Shown one piece after another: positions 51,643 through 62,432 of a DNA stretch of 64,000 bases. The DNA lies in the NCBI RefSeq assembly GCF_003286085.1, contig NW_020825298.1, positions 5,456,001 through 5,520,000 of the forward strand, read 5' to 3'. Positions within the stretch are counted from its first letter, which is position 1. Every line of letters starts with the position of its first letter. A program made the translations under genes and the position numbers. The DNA comes from Drosophila persimilis. Taxonomy: Eukaryota; Arthropoda; Insecta; Diptera; Drosophilidae. The notes below the pieces were generated by a model. It was not told where the DNA came from, did no database searches, and was given only the letters and a program-made list of their open reading frames with translations.

Positions 51643-51857
51643 TGACGTCAGAGGGTTTATCAGACAGGGAGAGATATAGAGAGAGGGGGAGAGGCAACGA
51701 GAGCGAGAGCGCCAAAGGTAGGAGAGCTTTCGTTTAAAGCTTCTTTGCTTTGGTGCTTAATCTCTCTCCCGCTCTCTCTCTGTTTGTCTCTCTTTCAGCG
51801 TACGGCGTGCGCTCTCCTGCCAGACGGACGGCAGGCAGGTCCTTATTGCTGACGTCA
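51643..51857. promoter_or_regulatory. Two CRE palindromes in a GA/CT-rich block
   Basis: TGACGTCA occurs at 51643-51650 and 51850-51857. Between them lie GA-rich and CT-rich runs of the kind bound by GAGA factor. The block looks like an internal promoter or enhancer of the FAM107-like gene; no initiator or splice structure proves this. Confidence 0.4.
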
Positions 51858-53149
51858 TTGCTCCCGTTTGAAGGCAGCGACGACTCCTGTTGCTCCTGCT
51901 GCCGTGCGGCATGCAGGCTGCCTGCTGCCGCTTGCTGCTCGCCGGTTCATTTGAGGCGGAGTATTTGAGTTAGAGTTGTTGAATGGCGGGCTCCAAAAGC
52001 CCGCCCCTTCGAACTGGGTGGCGGCACTCCAACCCAGCTACCGACCACTCCCCCCGCCACCTCTTTTGGAGTATGTTTTTCTCCTGCAGGATAGGCTGCT
52101 CCTCCAAGAAGTTGCTCCACGTCTTGGCTGGCATCTTGAGTAAGGAAGTCCATGCCCAGCCTCCTGGGGGGAGGCGAGGTGCTGGTCTCTCGGCGTTTTC
52201 CGCGTTTTTGTTGGTGTTTTTGTGTGTGGAGCGGCCATTTTCTCCATGGAGCCAATTAGCACCAGGCGAACAGGAGGCAGGAAACAGCAGCCAGCAGTGT
52301 GGCGCTCTTTAGAGGGAGGTAGGATGCTCACACAAAGAGCAGGTGCCGCCCCTACAGATTCCGGAAAAGCTCAAACGGCACACAGAGAGGGAGCGAGATG
52401 GATGCGACGGATGCTGTGTGTGTGTGTGTGGGTGGGTGGGGGCTGTAGGTGTCCTTCTGCCGTGCAGAAGCATATGCAGCAGCGCGTGCGGGGGTCAGGT
52501 CAAGGCCCAAAGTGCCATATACATATGTGTGGGTATTGTTATATCTGCCACACGATATTCTGTGGCTTCTGTTGATGGCAGAGAGAACAAAAGAGAGCTT
52601 TCACTTTCAGAAGAAGGATTTTCTAATCCATTTTGGTTGCCATTACGTATACGTATTCGTATACGTATGCGTCGTGTACATATCTGGGTCAGCTGTTTGG
52701 CTTATGCAAGTCCAGTAGTCCCCAAAGCAACCCCTTGTTTGGGATGGGGATACATAGTGGCTGCAAATGAGGAAGCCTAAAATAGCAAAAAAGCCAAACG
52801 CGTTACGTGTTGGCGTTGCACTCTGCACAAAGTTGCAGCAGCTACAGCAGCAGCAGCAGCGGCAGCAGCCACAGCGACATAGTGTGGCAGTGGCAGAGGC
52901 AACACAGCAATCGATTGCAGGGGTCCGGTTACAAGCATTTCGCTGCTCTGCTCACAGTTTTTAGCCGTTTGTTGCGTTGATAAGAACACAGGTCGAAAGC
53001 GAAAGGCAAAGCCAAAGGCGCCCTGATGTGTGATGTGTGCAAAGAACTGTGCTAATAAGATGTGAGACACAAAAGAGCAGCAACGGTAGGCATTCAAGAA
53101 AACATAGCAACCATCGATTCTGCAGTTTGAAAATCGGAAAATGTTTCTA

Positions 53150-53237
53150 TAGTGTCAGCTCAGTGTCGAGTAAATCTTTAAGTGAAAAATCTCTAACACA
53201 AATCGAAGTAAAAAATCGAAACTCAACACAACCAAAG
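53150..53237 (+). promoter_or_regulatory. Candidate internal promoter and leader of the FAM107-like gene
   Basis: An initiator-like TCAGTG at 53160-53165 is followed by an A-rich leader of about 75 bases ending CCAAAG before the start codon at 53238. There is no splice acceptor in between, so transcription may start here and give the form with the full N-terminus. Confidence 0.35.
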
Positions 53238-56200
53238 ATGCAGCGACCAACACCGAATATCTCCACGAGCATTATGAGCCGCATGTCGGTCTTTGAAAGT
53301 GAGTCGAATCAGAAGTCCCTTCACACATTCACACATTCATGCATTAATTCATGGTTCTATTCAAACAATTCGTAAGTTGTCTTCGAATCAGCAAACGCAA
53401 AAAGCGTCGGAAAAGAGTGAAATCTGGCATTCTTTTATGGCATTGTAAGGTGTGAGATGATTAAGTGCCTGAAGTGCGGCCAAATCTAGATGGAAAGTGT
53501 GGAAAATGTGTGGCTTATGTGAACGACAAATGGACACACGTACGGTTGATAAGGTTGAACTGCTTTAAAGTTTCTGGGATTTGTCTGTCCGTTTGACGAT
53601 GATGGGTTTTGGGATGCGGAGTTTGACTGCAAAGTTTCGTTGATAAATGTAGAATAGTTTCAGTCGGTACAGGGGTATATCTAATTCTTTTAAATGTTGT
53701 ACTTATGTAACAGCCAGAAACAAGAGTCGGCTGAAAGCAGTGGGAGTCACATCCTTGCTATCAACTGCTCTCCTCGGTTTCACATGACTCGGAACACAGA
53801 TGCTCGACATGCACAAGCGAAAAGGGCCCAAAAGAATGACCGAGAATAGCAAAACCAACATACACGGCGTGTGCACGACGTGTCCATCTATCAATCTTCA
53901 TTGACATCTACATACTTGGATATATCAGAGATCTAGAGTAAATATGTACTTGAAGCACCCTGTACCCTGCCCGCATCCCGCATTCGTCTGCCACTGTCCC
54001 TTAACTGTTTTCGATTGAGTTCTAAACAAAGACACATTATATTTCTTGACAGAGACACATGCATAAAGTGTACAATGGAAAGTGAAACCCCCCACCCCGT
54101 GTCTTTTGGCGACACACAGACCCAAAGAAAAGTTGCCCCAATGCCCTCGGATGAATATCATGTGGTTGGGCGCTAGTTAACCTCTCACGACAATGGTTCA
54201 CGTTTAAGTTTTTAACTGTACGACTGTCATGCCTTGTTGAGCCCTTAACCCGGTTATGCGAATGGAGTTTCCACTCGATTCTGTAGTAGAAAACTTTCAT
54301 TTACCCAGTACTGGGCCGGGCACTTGATCATATTTCAGAGCCTCTTTTTGCCTATCATAAATTGTACACACAATGCAGTCGTCTCTAATGTTGGCTTGAT
54401 TTATTGTACGAGTATGTGCCATAGTCTGGGGGTCACTTGGTGAAAACAAATTGCATATAATTAGCATGAGTGGAGTGTAGTGGAGTGTGGGCTTTCGTAG
54501 GGCTGGGTTCGGGTCCCTTATAGAGCGCCTCTTTCGTTTATTTCATTTGCGTTAATTTCATAGCCAAACTCGGACCCAGACGAGGAAATACACCAACAGC
54601 GAGTGCACATGGGCACCTCCACCCCACCTCATTAACCCACATGGAAGCAAGTCGCGCACAATTTTCTAACACGGCCTGGGCTCTGGAGATGGGGATGCCT
54701 GTGGATGGGGGGCCCATGTTTGTTGGCTAAACTAAACAGCCAGTCGAACCACTCGATTGCGCAAGTGAAAACTTGTTGGGGCGACGATGGACACCATAAG
54801 TGAAGTGAAGCCAGCCCCAGGCAGAGCCCCCGCTGGCGGACTGCCCGCAAGTGATAGAAAAATACACTCCCATTGGGGCATTCTAGGCACTTGCAGAGTT
54901 TTTAGAGATCAGTAGTTTGGCGGATATAGCCCTATGTGTACGCGTTTCCGCTTCACTTTTGTTGAGATTGTTTTTTTTGCTTGCTAAGTTTAAGTGGAAA
55001 ATTTTTATAGATCCTCCATGGATCAGCATTAGATCTAGAAATCCTCTTTCTAAGACAAGTGTTTGTTTTTTATTGGTTCGTATTGCACTAGATACATTTA
55101 CTAAGTACTAACTACAAACAATTGGTTTAATATTATTTTTGTAGTGTTATAAATGTCCTTACATCTATCTTACATTGAACCTAAGAGAATAGAGTTTTAT
55201 GATAAAGGACAACCTTTACGGATTTAGTTTAAACTCCACTTTCAGTGGGGTAACCTTTCTGCTTATAAAGATCTCTGAATAAAACTCAAGAGACAAAGAT
55301 TTTATAGGCTATAAATGTAAAATATAATCAAATTCAAATATCTTTTGGCCATTTTCCAAGGGTATACCAATCTTCAGCCACAATCTCTGTCTTTTTTCTG
55401 CGGAAACTAAGCACTCCATTGGGTCAATCCTTAGACAGTAAAGGGCCCAGACAGCCAGCGCTGTAAATGCAAATCCATAATGCAGAGAGTTGCCCGGCGA
55501 ATGCAAATTTCCATTTGAAAAAAACTAGAAAAATCAATCAATATGGATTTGCATACGATTTCCGATTGGGTCACATGTATCGCTTGAATGGGACATGAAA
55601 TAATTAGCATAGTGCACATTTCGTTATTAGGGTCTCGCGACAGATGTTAAAGGTTAAAGTTTCGGGTTTTCAGGGTCATTAACCAGCCGCCAAACAAGAG
55701 ATTTCGTTGTTCAAATGCTGAAAACAATGCGGAATAATGAACGAATGAATGAACTATAATTTGTTGGAATTGCCTGAAATGACTCTGATGAAATTTGATT
55801 GATTGATTGTCGAATGTGAACTTTGAGTTGGGATGATGATGGTGATGGAGATGTGGAGATCGCAATTTACCCTTTGGTTAACCCCCTCTTGGTGATCTTG
55901 GCGATGCCCGATACCCGATTCGTGTGAACTAGTTTAACAATTGAAATGTCTTTTGATTGGAGGAGGGAAACGCTTGAGATATACGGAATTTGTTCAGTTT
56001 ATTGTTGTTCCATGAATTGAGTCATTACAGAAGGTTCTTTTGATATTGGAGGAAATTAAGTGGTACACAAAACATGAAACGAAATGTTTCTTGATTGGTT
56101 ACGATGATATGAAGACATTTCTTCATTTGAGTTCTTAATTTATTCCATATAAAAATCAAGTAAACGGAAGAATTTTTTCGGCCTTAATCTATTATGTACA

Positions 56201-58266
56201 TCGATAGCCAAAAGATAACAAATTAAATAATGAAGTGTCTGGTTTTAGACATTCACGATCCAAAATCCCTTTAATCTCTGATTTTGTATCTCCCTTAATT
56301 TATATGTGTTAGATTTAAATTTCTGGCACAATGCCACCTGATCTACTCCACTTGCAACAGCTTGGTTTTGGCACAGCTCTGACGGAGTTGGAGCTGGAGT
56401 TCCCTTACAATCTGCAGCATATTGGTTCATCTTTCGCCCCCGAAGCGCTTTCAGCAATGTCATTGCCCTTTCGACGGCTTCTCTTGTCTGCCTCTTTATG
56501 CGCTTTGCCTCTCTGTCTTTGTCCCTTATCATCGCCTATTAATCTAGTTTAGGTTTTGGGCTTTGGGCATTGGGCCATGGACTGTTGCCACTGCCACTGT
56601 GACTGCCACTGCGACAGCGTCAGCGACTAACTAGTTCGCACTGCCGCCCCAAATGTGGGTTAATATGATGGGTGAACAAAAGAAGTTTGCTTGGGTGATG
56701 GCTCAGAAAAGAATTTACAAAAAAACTGAACAGAACCGAAGAAAAGAAAAGAATCAGTGAAAAAAAAAACAAGAACAAGAAAATAACAAAAAAGAAAGAA
56801 CTTTACCGCTGACTTGAATCGAGTTTCTGTTCGTGGGGTGCCCCGTCCCCTCTACTCACGTGGGTCATGACGTACTATACCCTTTCGGAGGGTACACTCA
56901 GGTGGTTTGCACAAAAGGAAGTATTTTTGAGGTAATAAACTGCAATTTATAGAAAAATAAAAGGGATTAAACATACACTATGCTCTTATACAATAGATTC
57001 TGGATCAGCTTTTCTATTTCTATTCACTTTTCTTTATAAAAATGATATAGAAATGGAATTTAACAATTATTCGTAATAATAAACCCCTCAATAATTCTTT
57101 TTGATACGAAACGAAGTAATATTTTTATTCAGAAAATGTCATAAATGGCGAAAGTTGCAAAATAAGGTTCTTAAGGATTACCTCATCAGAATGTGATTAT
57201 TTTATCTGCTGTTTAAACACTTTTTTATGCTCTAATAGATACATGCGTGTACACATAATCATCTATCATTGTCGTAGTCCCTAAGTATTACAAACGGCAA
57301 GGGTATCTGTGTTTCGTCTCGCCGAAGAAAACTTTCATTCTTTTTTTACGGTTTTACAGAAAATTTCTGCCTTGTCGGCTCTCGAGCTGTTGTGTTTGGT
57401 TTTTTTTTTGCCTGCTGTTTTTTTTGTAATAACAAATTGACAATGACATGAATGAGAGGAAATATTTAACCTTAATAAACGGCTGAAGACGTTGCGCTTT
57501 AGACGTCTTTTGTTTGGTGTTTTTTTTTGTGGTCTGTTTGTGGTGGTACGACGTGGTATGCATTGTTGCAGCAGGCTGAACTGATTTATGGAAGGCCAAG
57601 TGGCAATTAAACTTTGGGTGCCCAGAGATAGTAGAGACTGTCCAGAGCTGTGGCTATAGAACGACAGTCCGAGTCCATTCACCATATTAATCTCTGGAAC
57701 TCTTTTCGCTTTCAGATACCGCATTCAGGCACAGTTCGGCGGAGTCAGAGAACGAGGCCGGAACGACAATGATGTCGATGAGCAGCTCCCCACCGGCTAC
57801 GCCAACGGGCGTACAGACCGACTCCGAGGGCCTTATATTGCCCAAAAAGCTGATCAATCCCTGCATTGAGAACACCGATCGCAAGGAGCTGCATCGAGAG
57901 CTGAAATTCAATGCCAGAATGTAAGTAAATCTATACGAATCGAATCCCTTTCCAACACTCTCTAATCTCTATAAATTTTTTTGCAGTGGCAAGAGTGTGC
58001 TCAACCAGAAATCGGAACTCCAGCGTGCCTACGACAAGCAGAAGGAGCGCCATGCGGCCGCCGAGCATCATTCCCCCGATGCGGAGCTGGTGGGCGGCAT
58101 ACCCGGCCTCAAGGGAGAGCTAGGACGGGTCATTTTGGAGCGGGCCCAGAAGCATGAGGCGGCGGCTCAGAAGCAGGATGCCGATGAGGCCGAGGATCGG
58201 CAGTATGTTAATCCCGAATATCTGAATGTACGCGCCAAACTGCGCACGGCGAATGGACCCAACTAG
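53238..58266 (+). CDS. CG9328: FAM107-domain protein (CG9328-like)
   Basis: Vertebrate FAM107 proteins (DRR1/TU3A, HITS) are small actin-binding, stress-induced coiled-coil proteins; the fly member is poorly characterised. Coding exons are 53238-53298, 57716-57920 and 57987-58266, joined in frame to give 181 residues. The first exon encodes MQRPTPNISTSIMSRMSVFE. The middle is Ser/Pro-rich (SSPPATPTGVQTDSEG). The family region runs from about residue 84: NPCIENTDRKELHREL, then KSVLNQKSELQRAYDKQKER and a helical segment GELGRVILERAQKHE; the end is Lys/Asp/Glu-rich and closes YLNVRAKLRTANGPN. A transcript from the distant 37.5-38.3 kb exon could skip the first coding exon and begin at one of the Met codons near 57769. 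The symbol rests on remembered gene order next to varicose and on the domain. Confidence 0.8.
53299..57715 (+). other. Second intron of the FAM107-like gene
   Basis: This 4.4-kb intron holds no supported gene, RNA or mobile element. It is AT-rich with short open frames only. Confidence 0.6.
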
Positions 58267-58884
58267 AGGATGCCCCTCTTGACCCCCGACTCATCATAAT
58301 TAATTTGTAAAGAGAGAGATGTAACCAAATTGGAACGTAATAAGTTTAAATGTGTTGACTTTGTGAACTGTTTTCATTTTGATATTATGCAAAACTAGTT
58401 GTATCGTTTAAACCTAGACCTAAGCCATTGACTTTACTTTACTTTACTCTAGTGTTAGCTACTAATTTTAGTTATCGTTTATTGGACTAATTTCTCCCCC
58501 CCCCTTAATTTCGATGTGTGTGTATAAACCATTTGTATAAAGTTTTCGTTTCTTAAAGAAGTCTATTCTTCCAAAAAAAAAAAACAAAACAAAGCAAACA
58601 AACAAATATGTATCTAGTGTAGTTATATGTGAACGTATATGATGTATCTATATCTATATCTATATACTAGTGAGATCGAGATAGTGCTGTAAACAGGGCA
58701 AAACGTGTTAGATCGTAAGACAGAGATAGAGACCGACCCGGGAAGAATGATATTGATCTATATAGAACAAAAAACTATTTTATGTCAAAAAAAAAAAAAT
58801 ACAGAACAAGCAAAGAAAAATTTGATTACAGATTACAGAACTATATACAATATATATCTATATACAAATTTAGTTTCTGGAATT

Positions 58885-58897
58885 AATAAATTTTATT
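58885..58897. terminator. Overlapping two-way poly(A) signal
   Basis: AATAAA (58885-58890) on the plus strand is followed after one base by TTTATT (58892-58897), which is AATAAA on the minus strand. The plus signal suits the FAM107-like gene (stop at 58266) and the minus signal suits the coiled-coil gene (stop at 59345), so the two mRNAs may overlap by their 3' ends. Confidence 0.55.
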
Positions 58898-59344
58898 GTA
58901 GGTAAACAGTTACATAACAATTCGTTAAATTATTTTCGCATTTTTCCGGAAATTTTTATGAAAAATCCAACAGTAAAACTAACTAAAACTGAAAGAAAGA
59001 TGATAAACTGATCTTTCTATATACTATTTGGTAAAATACCATCCTTTGGTCCCTTTCGACACACATATTCTGACAGCTTCCTGCAAAAATGATACAGAAA
59101 TAATTTATAGCTGAATTAAAGAATGTTTAAATATTACCCTCGAACATATTTCCGGTTCCATCTTTGCTTTGCCTGTCGGTATATAGTCATCTCCGAGATG
59201 ATTCCTTTTTTTCATGCTTTCCTTTCCCTTTTTAATTTTAGATATTTATATTACAAACCCAACAGTAATAACCTAAGAAATCTTTATAGCTTTGGTCCCT
59301 GCTTTGTTTAGGGTATAATCATTTCCGAGGTTTTTTTTTTTTTT

Positions 59345-61303
59345 TTACTTTTTCTTCGTTTCTTTGCCTTTGCCTTTGGCTTTTTCCTTCATGCTACTCT
59401 TTCTCGCTGCTTTTTCCTCCAGCTGCGGATGCGTGTGGTTTTTTTTTTAGATTAAAGTTCAAAAAGATAAAGACATATAGCTACCTTTCGAAGTTTTTCC
59501 AATTCTTCCTGCTCTTCTATGGCTATTTTTGCGCGCGTCTCTGCGATTTTCACATGAAACATTTGAACCTTCTCCTGATAAGTCTTCAGATCGTCCTTGC
59601 ACTTGTTCAACTTGTTCAGCGTGAACTGAACGTCATTCTCGGCACTCTCCATGTCCTCATCGTAGGCATCCTGCATTAAATTGATGCGTTTCTTGTACTC
59701 TTCGATCAATGTCGAGTACTTTATGTAAGCAGACCTCCATACATTGGTATCCGTCTTAGTCAGCTCTTGGAGTTTGTCCAGCTCATCTTGCATCGCCTAT
59801 GGATATATGATAAGGTGATTTTGTTTGAGTTTGCTCAAGATTTTTTTTTATTTATTTTATTTAGTTAGGAAAAGAGACAACAATATGAAGCTTGGCCTAG
59901 AACGTAGAACGGACCAATCTCTTACATGAGAAACGCTGAAAATTAGATCCAAAGTTGAATTATTGGATTTTTATAAGGTCAATTGAAACGGTAGTAATTT
60001 GTGGTCCCATATATATTTATATTAGTAATAATGTGAATGTGGGACTTAAATTGGTTAATTATTGCAATCTATTTTCATCGGCATGAAATGACATGCGGGT
60101 AAGCTGTCATTTGAAATAATATATATTGTGGAGTGTGGAAACAAAATACCTTATAGAGCTTAGTTCTCTTGTTCTTAATAATCGTATAATCAAAAGAAAT
60201 TCCATTTCGTGTTGAACAAACCTTTTCTTTAATTGCATCTTCAGTATACTTCTGCTCCACCTTGTCGCGGGCCCAATTAATCTGGTACCGTGTCTCAATA
60301 GGATACTTGTCTATATAATAAACAATCCCAAGTATTATTGGAATCTACGTGACGATGAAACACTCACAATCAGTAAAAAGTTCCTGTTCCTTTTTTAGCG
60401 CTCGACGTTTTGAAATCGATTGCGGATCGGCGGCCTTGCCCTGCCTAATCTTGATGAGTTCCAAGACGATATTATCGTGCTCGGTATTCATGGCCTCATA
60501 TGGTTTGGCCAGTACCTCCATTATATCAACTTTAATGTCTCTGTCGGGCAAAAAGCAATAAATCTATAATATATGTAGGTAAATATATATCATTTCCAGA
60601 CTCACCGCAACAAAGCCATAAAGCCCTGGCACAAATCACGATTCGCTATCAAATCTTCCTTCAAAGATATTATCAGACGAATAATCTCTCCCAGATCGAC
60701 AAAAAACTTGAGAGCATCCAGTTGCTTTTCGGTTTTGCCAAACACCAAGGCATCCAAATACATGGTGTCCTCATTTTTTTTAAAACGCTCGTAATATTCA
60801 CGACAGGACCAACCAAAAATGGTTTTTGATGGATTGGTTCCCTTTGGTGGAACGAATCGCATGATGACAATCTTCTTAATGAACTTCTCCAGTAGATAGT
60901 TGATGGAGGAGTTGGTCAATCCTTCCAAAATCTTTTTCGAGCGGGCCTTGACCAGTGCGTTTATGTCGACGGCCGCGGTCTTCGTGGTCTCACTAATTCC
61001 CGACGGTCGTTGATATGTCGTGGGCCGTACCTTTGTGGTTCGGCGTGTACTTATCATCATATACTCGAAGTCGAGTTTCTTCGTAGCGAAAAGACCTTTT
61101 GTCGGTATCCAATCTTCTTCAGTCACATTGCTTTCGTCCTCGGGTATACTCTCATAGGGCGCCAGCAACGCCTTGAGATAGGCATCGCGACAGAGATGCG
61201 GCTCCGCCGGTGGCAGGGGAAAGAAACCCACCGGTGGAAAATCGTGTTTGAAAACGACTTGACCCTGCGAAGCCCTTGAGCTGCCATTCAATATACTGGT
61301 CAT
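59345..61303 (-). CDS. Coiled-coil protein resembling DRC9/IQCG of the nexin-dynein regulatory complex
   Basis: Five exons in transcript order: 61303-60606, 60540-60368, 60310-60222, 59796-59485, 59422-59345. All junctions keep frame and give 449 residues. The first third is not helical and ends with several aromatic and Lys-rich segments; from about residue 200 the protein is mostly heptad-like helix (EIIRLIISLKEDL, later LDKLQELTK, NKLNKCKDDLKTYQEK) and it ends in a Lys-rich tail (KGKGKETKKK). A stretch beginning IETRYQINW lines up without gaps with a part of human IQCG as I remember it, including the spacing to YDED and a similar Lys-rich end. IQCG/DRC9 links axonemal dyneins in motile cilia. 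No IQ motif is visible. In flies such genes are usually expressed in testis. Family assignment is from memory; DRC10-like is the main alternative. Confidence 0.6.
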
Positions 61304-61593
61304 AGTGCCGTCCAGTTGGTCTCTGTCTCTATATCTGTATGGGGTTCTATGGATTCAGTTCGAGTTATCGTTTTGGGGTAATGTTTGTTACTGGAAGTAT
61401 TAAGATTTCTATGTCATTTGTCATTTCCTCAGTTTCGTTGAGGAATTGTCATTTAGTTTAACATTTCATTTGACCTCACTTCCACTCTCACTCCTTGTGA
61501 AACCACATCAGAAATTTGGAAAAATTCATCAAACATTTGTAGTATCAAAAATTGTTTTCAACAAACAAATTTTTAGTAAATCGAAATTAAACA
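61304..61593. promoter_or_regulatory. Shared divergent promoter
   Basis: Only 290 bp separate the start codons of two genes that point away from each other. TGTCATTT occurs three times, at 61412, 61419 and 61447. TGTCA is the core bound by TGIF homeodomain proteins, which in flies (Achintya/Vismay) help to activate spermatocyte genes. There is no TATA box. Joint male germline expression is inferred. Confidence 0.5.
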
Positions 61594-62432
61594 ATGTCAA
61601 TCCCAAGATTAGCTGGGGAGGTACTACCCCATGTGGCTGAAGAGCAGGTAAGTGGTCAGGTCACATCATCTAAGTAAAATCCTTTTTAGCCGTGAATCGA
61701 CCTCAGGCACGTCCGGATAATGCCCTTATCCGCATTGAACCGCGTCAGGTCGGGGACCTACAGGCTGTCGCTGTCCCGCCCACACCACCGGCAGCTTTGA
61801 TGGGACCACTCGCCGTTGACGGTTCTGCTCCTGTGCTGCTGCCCATTCTGGACTATGTGCGTGAGCTGCTGGCCCATCCCTTTCCAAGAGAACCGGAGTC
61901 TACGGACTACAGGCTGCACATCGCCTCCCACAGGCAGCGACTTCTGGAGTGCATTACTACCGTTGTGGGTATACTCCGTAATGTGATGTCGGCGATGGCA
62001 CGGGATTCGCCCTTGAGTGCGGAAGAACGGAGAAACTTCCAGAAATTGCGCACACTGTACTTTTCGGCCTTCGATATAGGGAACTCTCTGCGTCGGACCA
62101 TAGATGCGGCGGGACATACGGTTTATTCGTGGCCCCGGCACTATGTTGTTATGAGCCCTGGCTTAAACTCTCCCGATACGAGCTTCGGTGGTAGTTCCAT
62201 GCTTTTTCCTTGGCGGAACCCTTATCTCTTCACACCCCATCTGGGTGCACATTACTTTGAGAGGGGCATGGAACAACGGGAGGCGCACATGGAAAGGGAG
62301 TTCTGGGACGAACACGATTATCTTGATGAGGCCTCAACTGGGCCACCCGACAACGTGATGGAAGACCAGAACAATGGTACTTTGGAAGAACGTGGAGATG
62401 GTGCTCCTTCTCACAACAACCGAGACATTTAA
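61594..62432 (+). CDS. Uncharacterised orphan protein, 259 residues
   Basis: Two exons, 61594-61647 and 61707-62432, are joined across CAG|GTAAGT and CCTCAG|GC in phase 0. The 59-bp intron is typical of flies. An upstream acceptor (TTTTTAG at 61683-61689) would put a stop codon (CCG TGA) straight after the junction, so the second acceptor must be used for a full protein. The product begins MSIPRLAGEVLPHV, has a Pro/Ala-rich part, a helical core at about 60-140 (ILDYVRELLAHPF, LLECITTVVGILRNVMSAMA, FQKLRTLYFSAFDIGNSLRR), an aromatic middle (VYSWPRHYVVMSPG) and an acidic end. It has no signal peptide or clear membrane segment. I recognise no family. The codon use is that of a real gene, and the position beside a cilium-type gene suggests a testis role. 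Confidence 0.7.

Larger units (their letters stand above)
38332..53150 (+). other. Long first intron of the FAM107-like gene
   Basis: No gene is supported across this 14.8-kb stretch; several frames over 100 codons (39732-40271, 44348-44668, 52343-52780) are low in complexity or fall in GC-rich simple sequence. It contains perfect CRE palindromes at 44961, 51643 and 51850, a 30-bp tandem duplication at 44440-44506, a GTCACA minisatellite near 43670-43697 and a GA-rich promoter-like block at about 51.58-51.87 kb. Positions 50.6-51.4 kb are unusually rich in CCC runs. Confidence 0.5.

Noticed and set aside
52343-52780. 145-codon frame in the FAM107-like intron
   Set aside because: Reads through TG repeats and GTATACGTA tracts; no domain seen.
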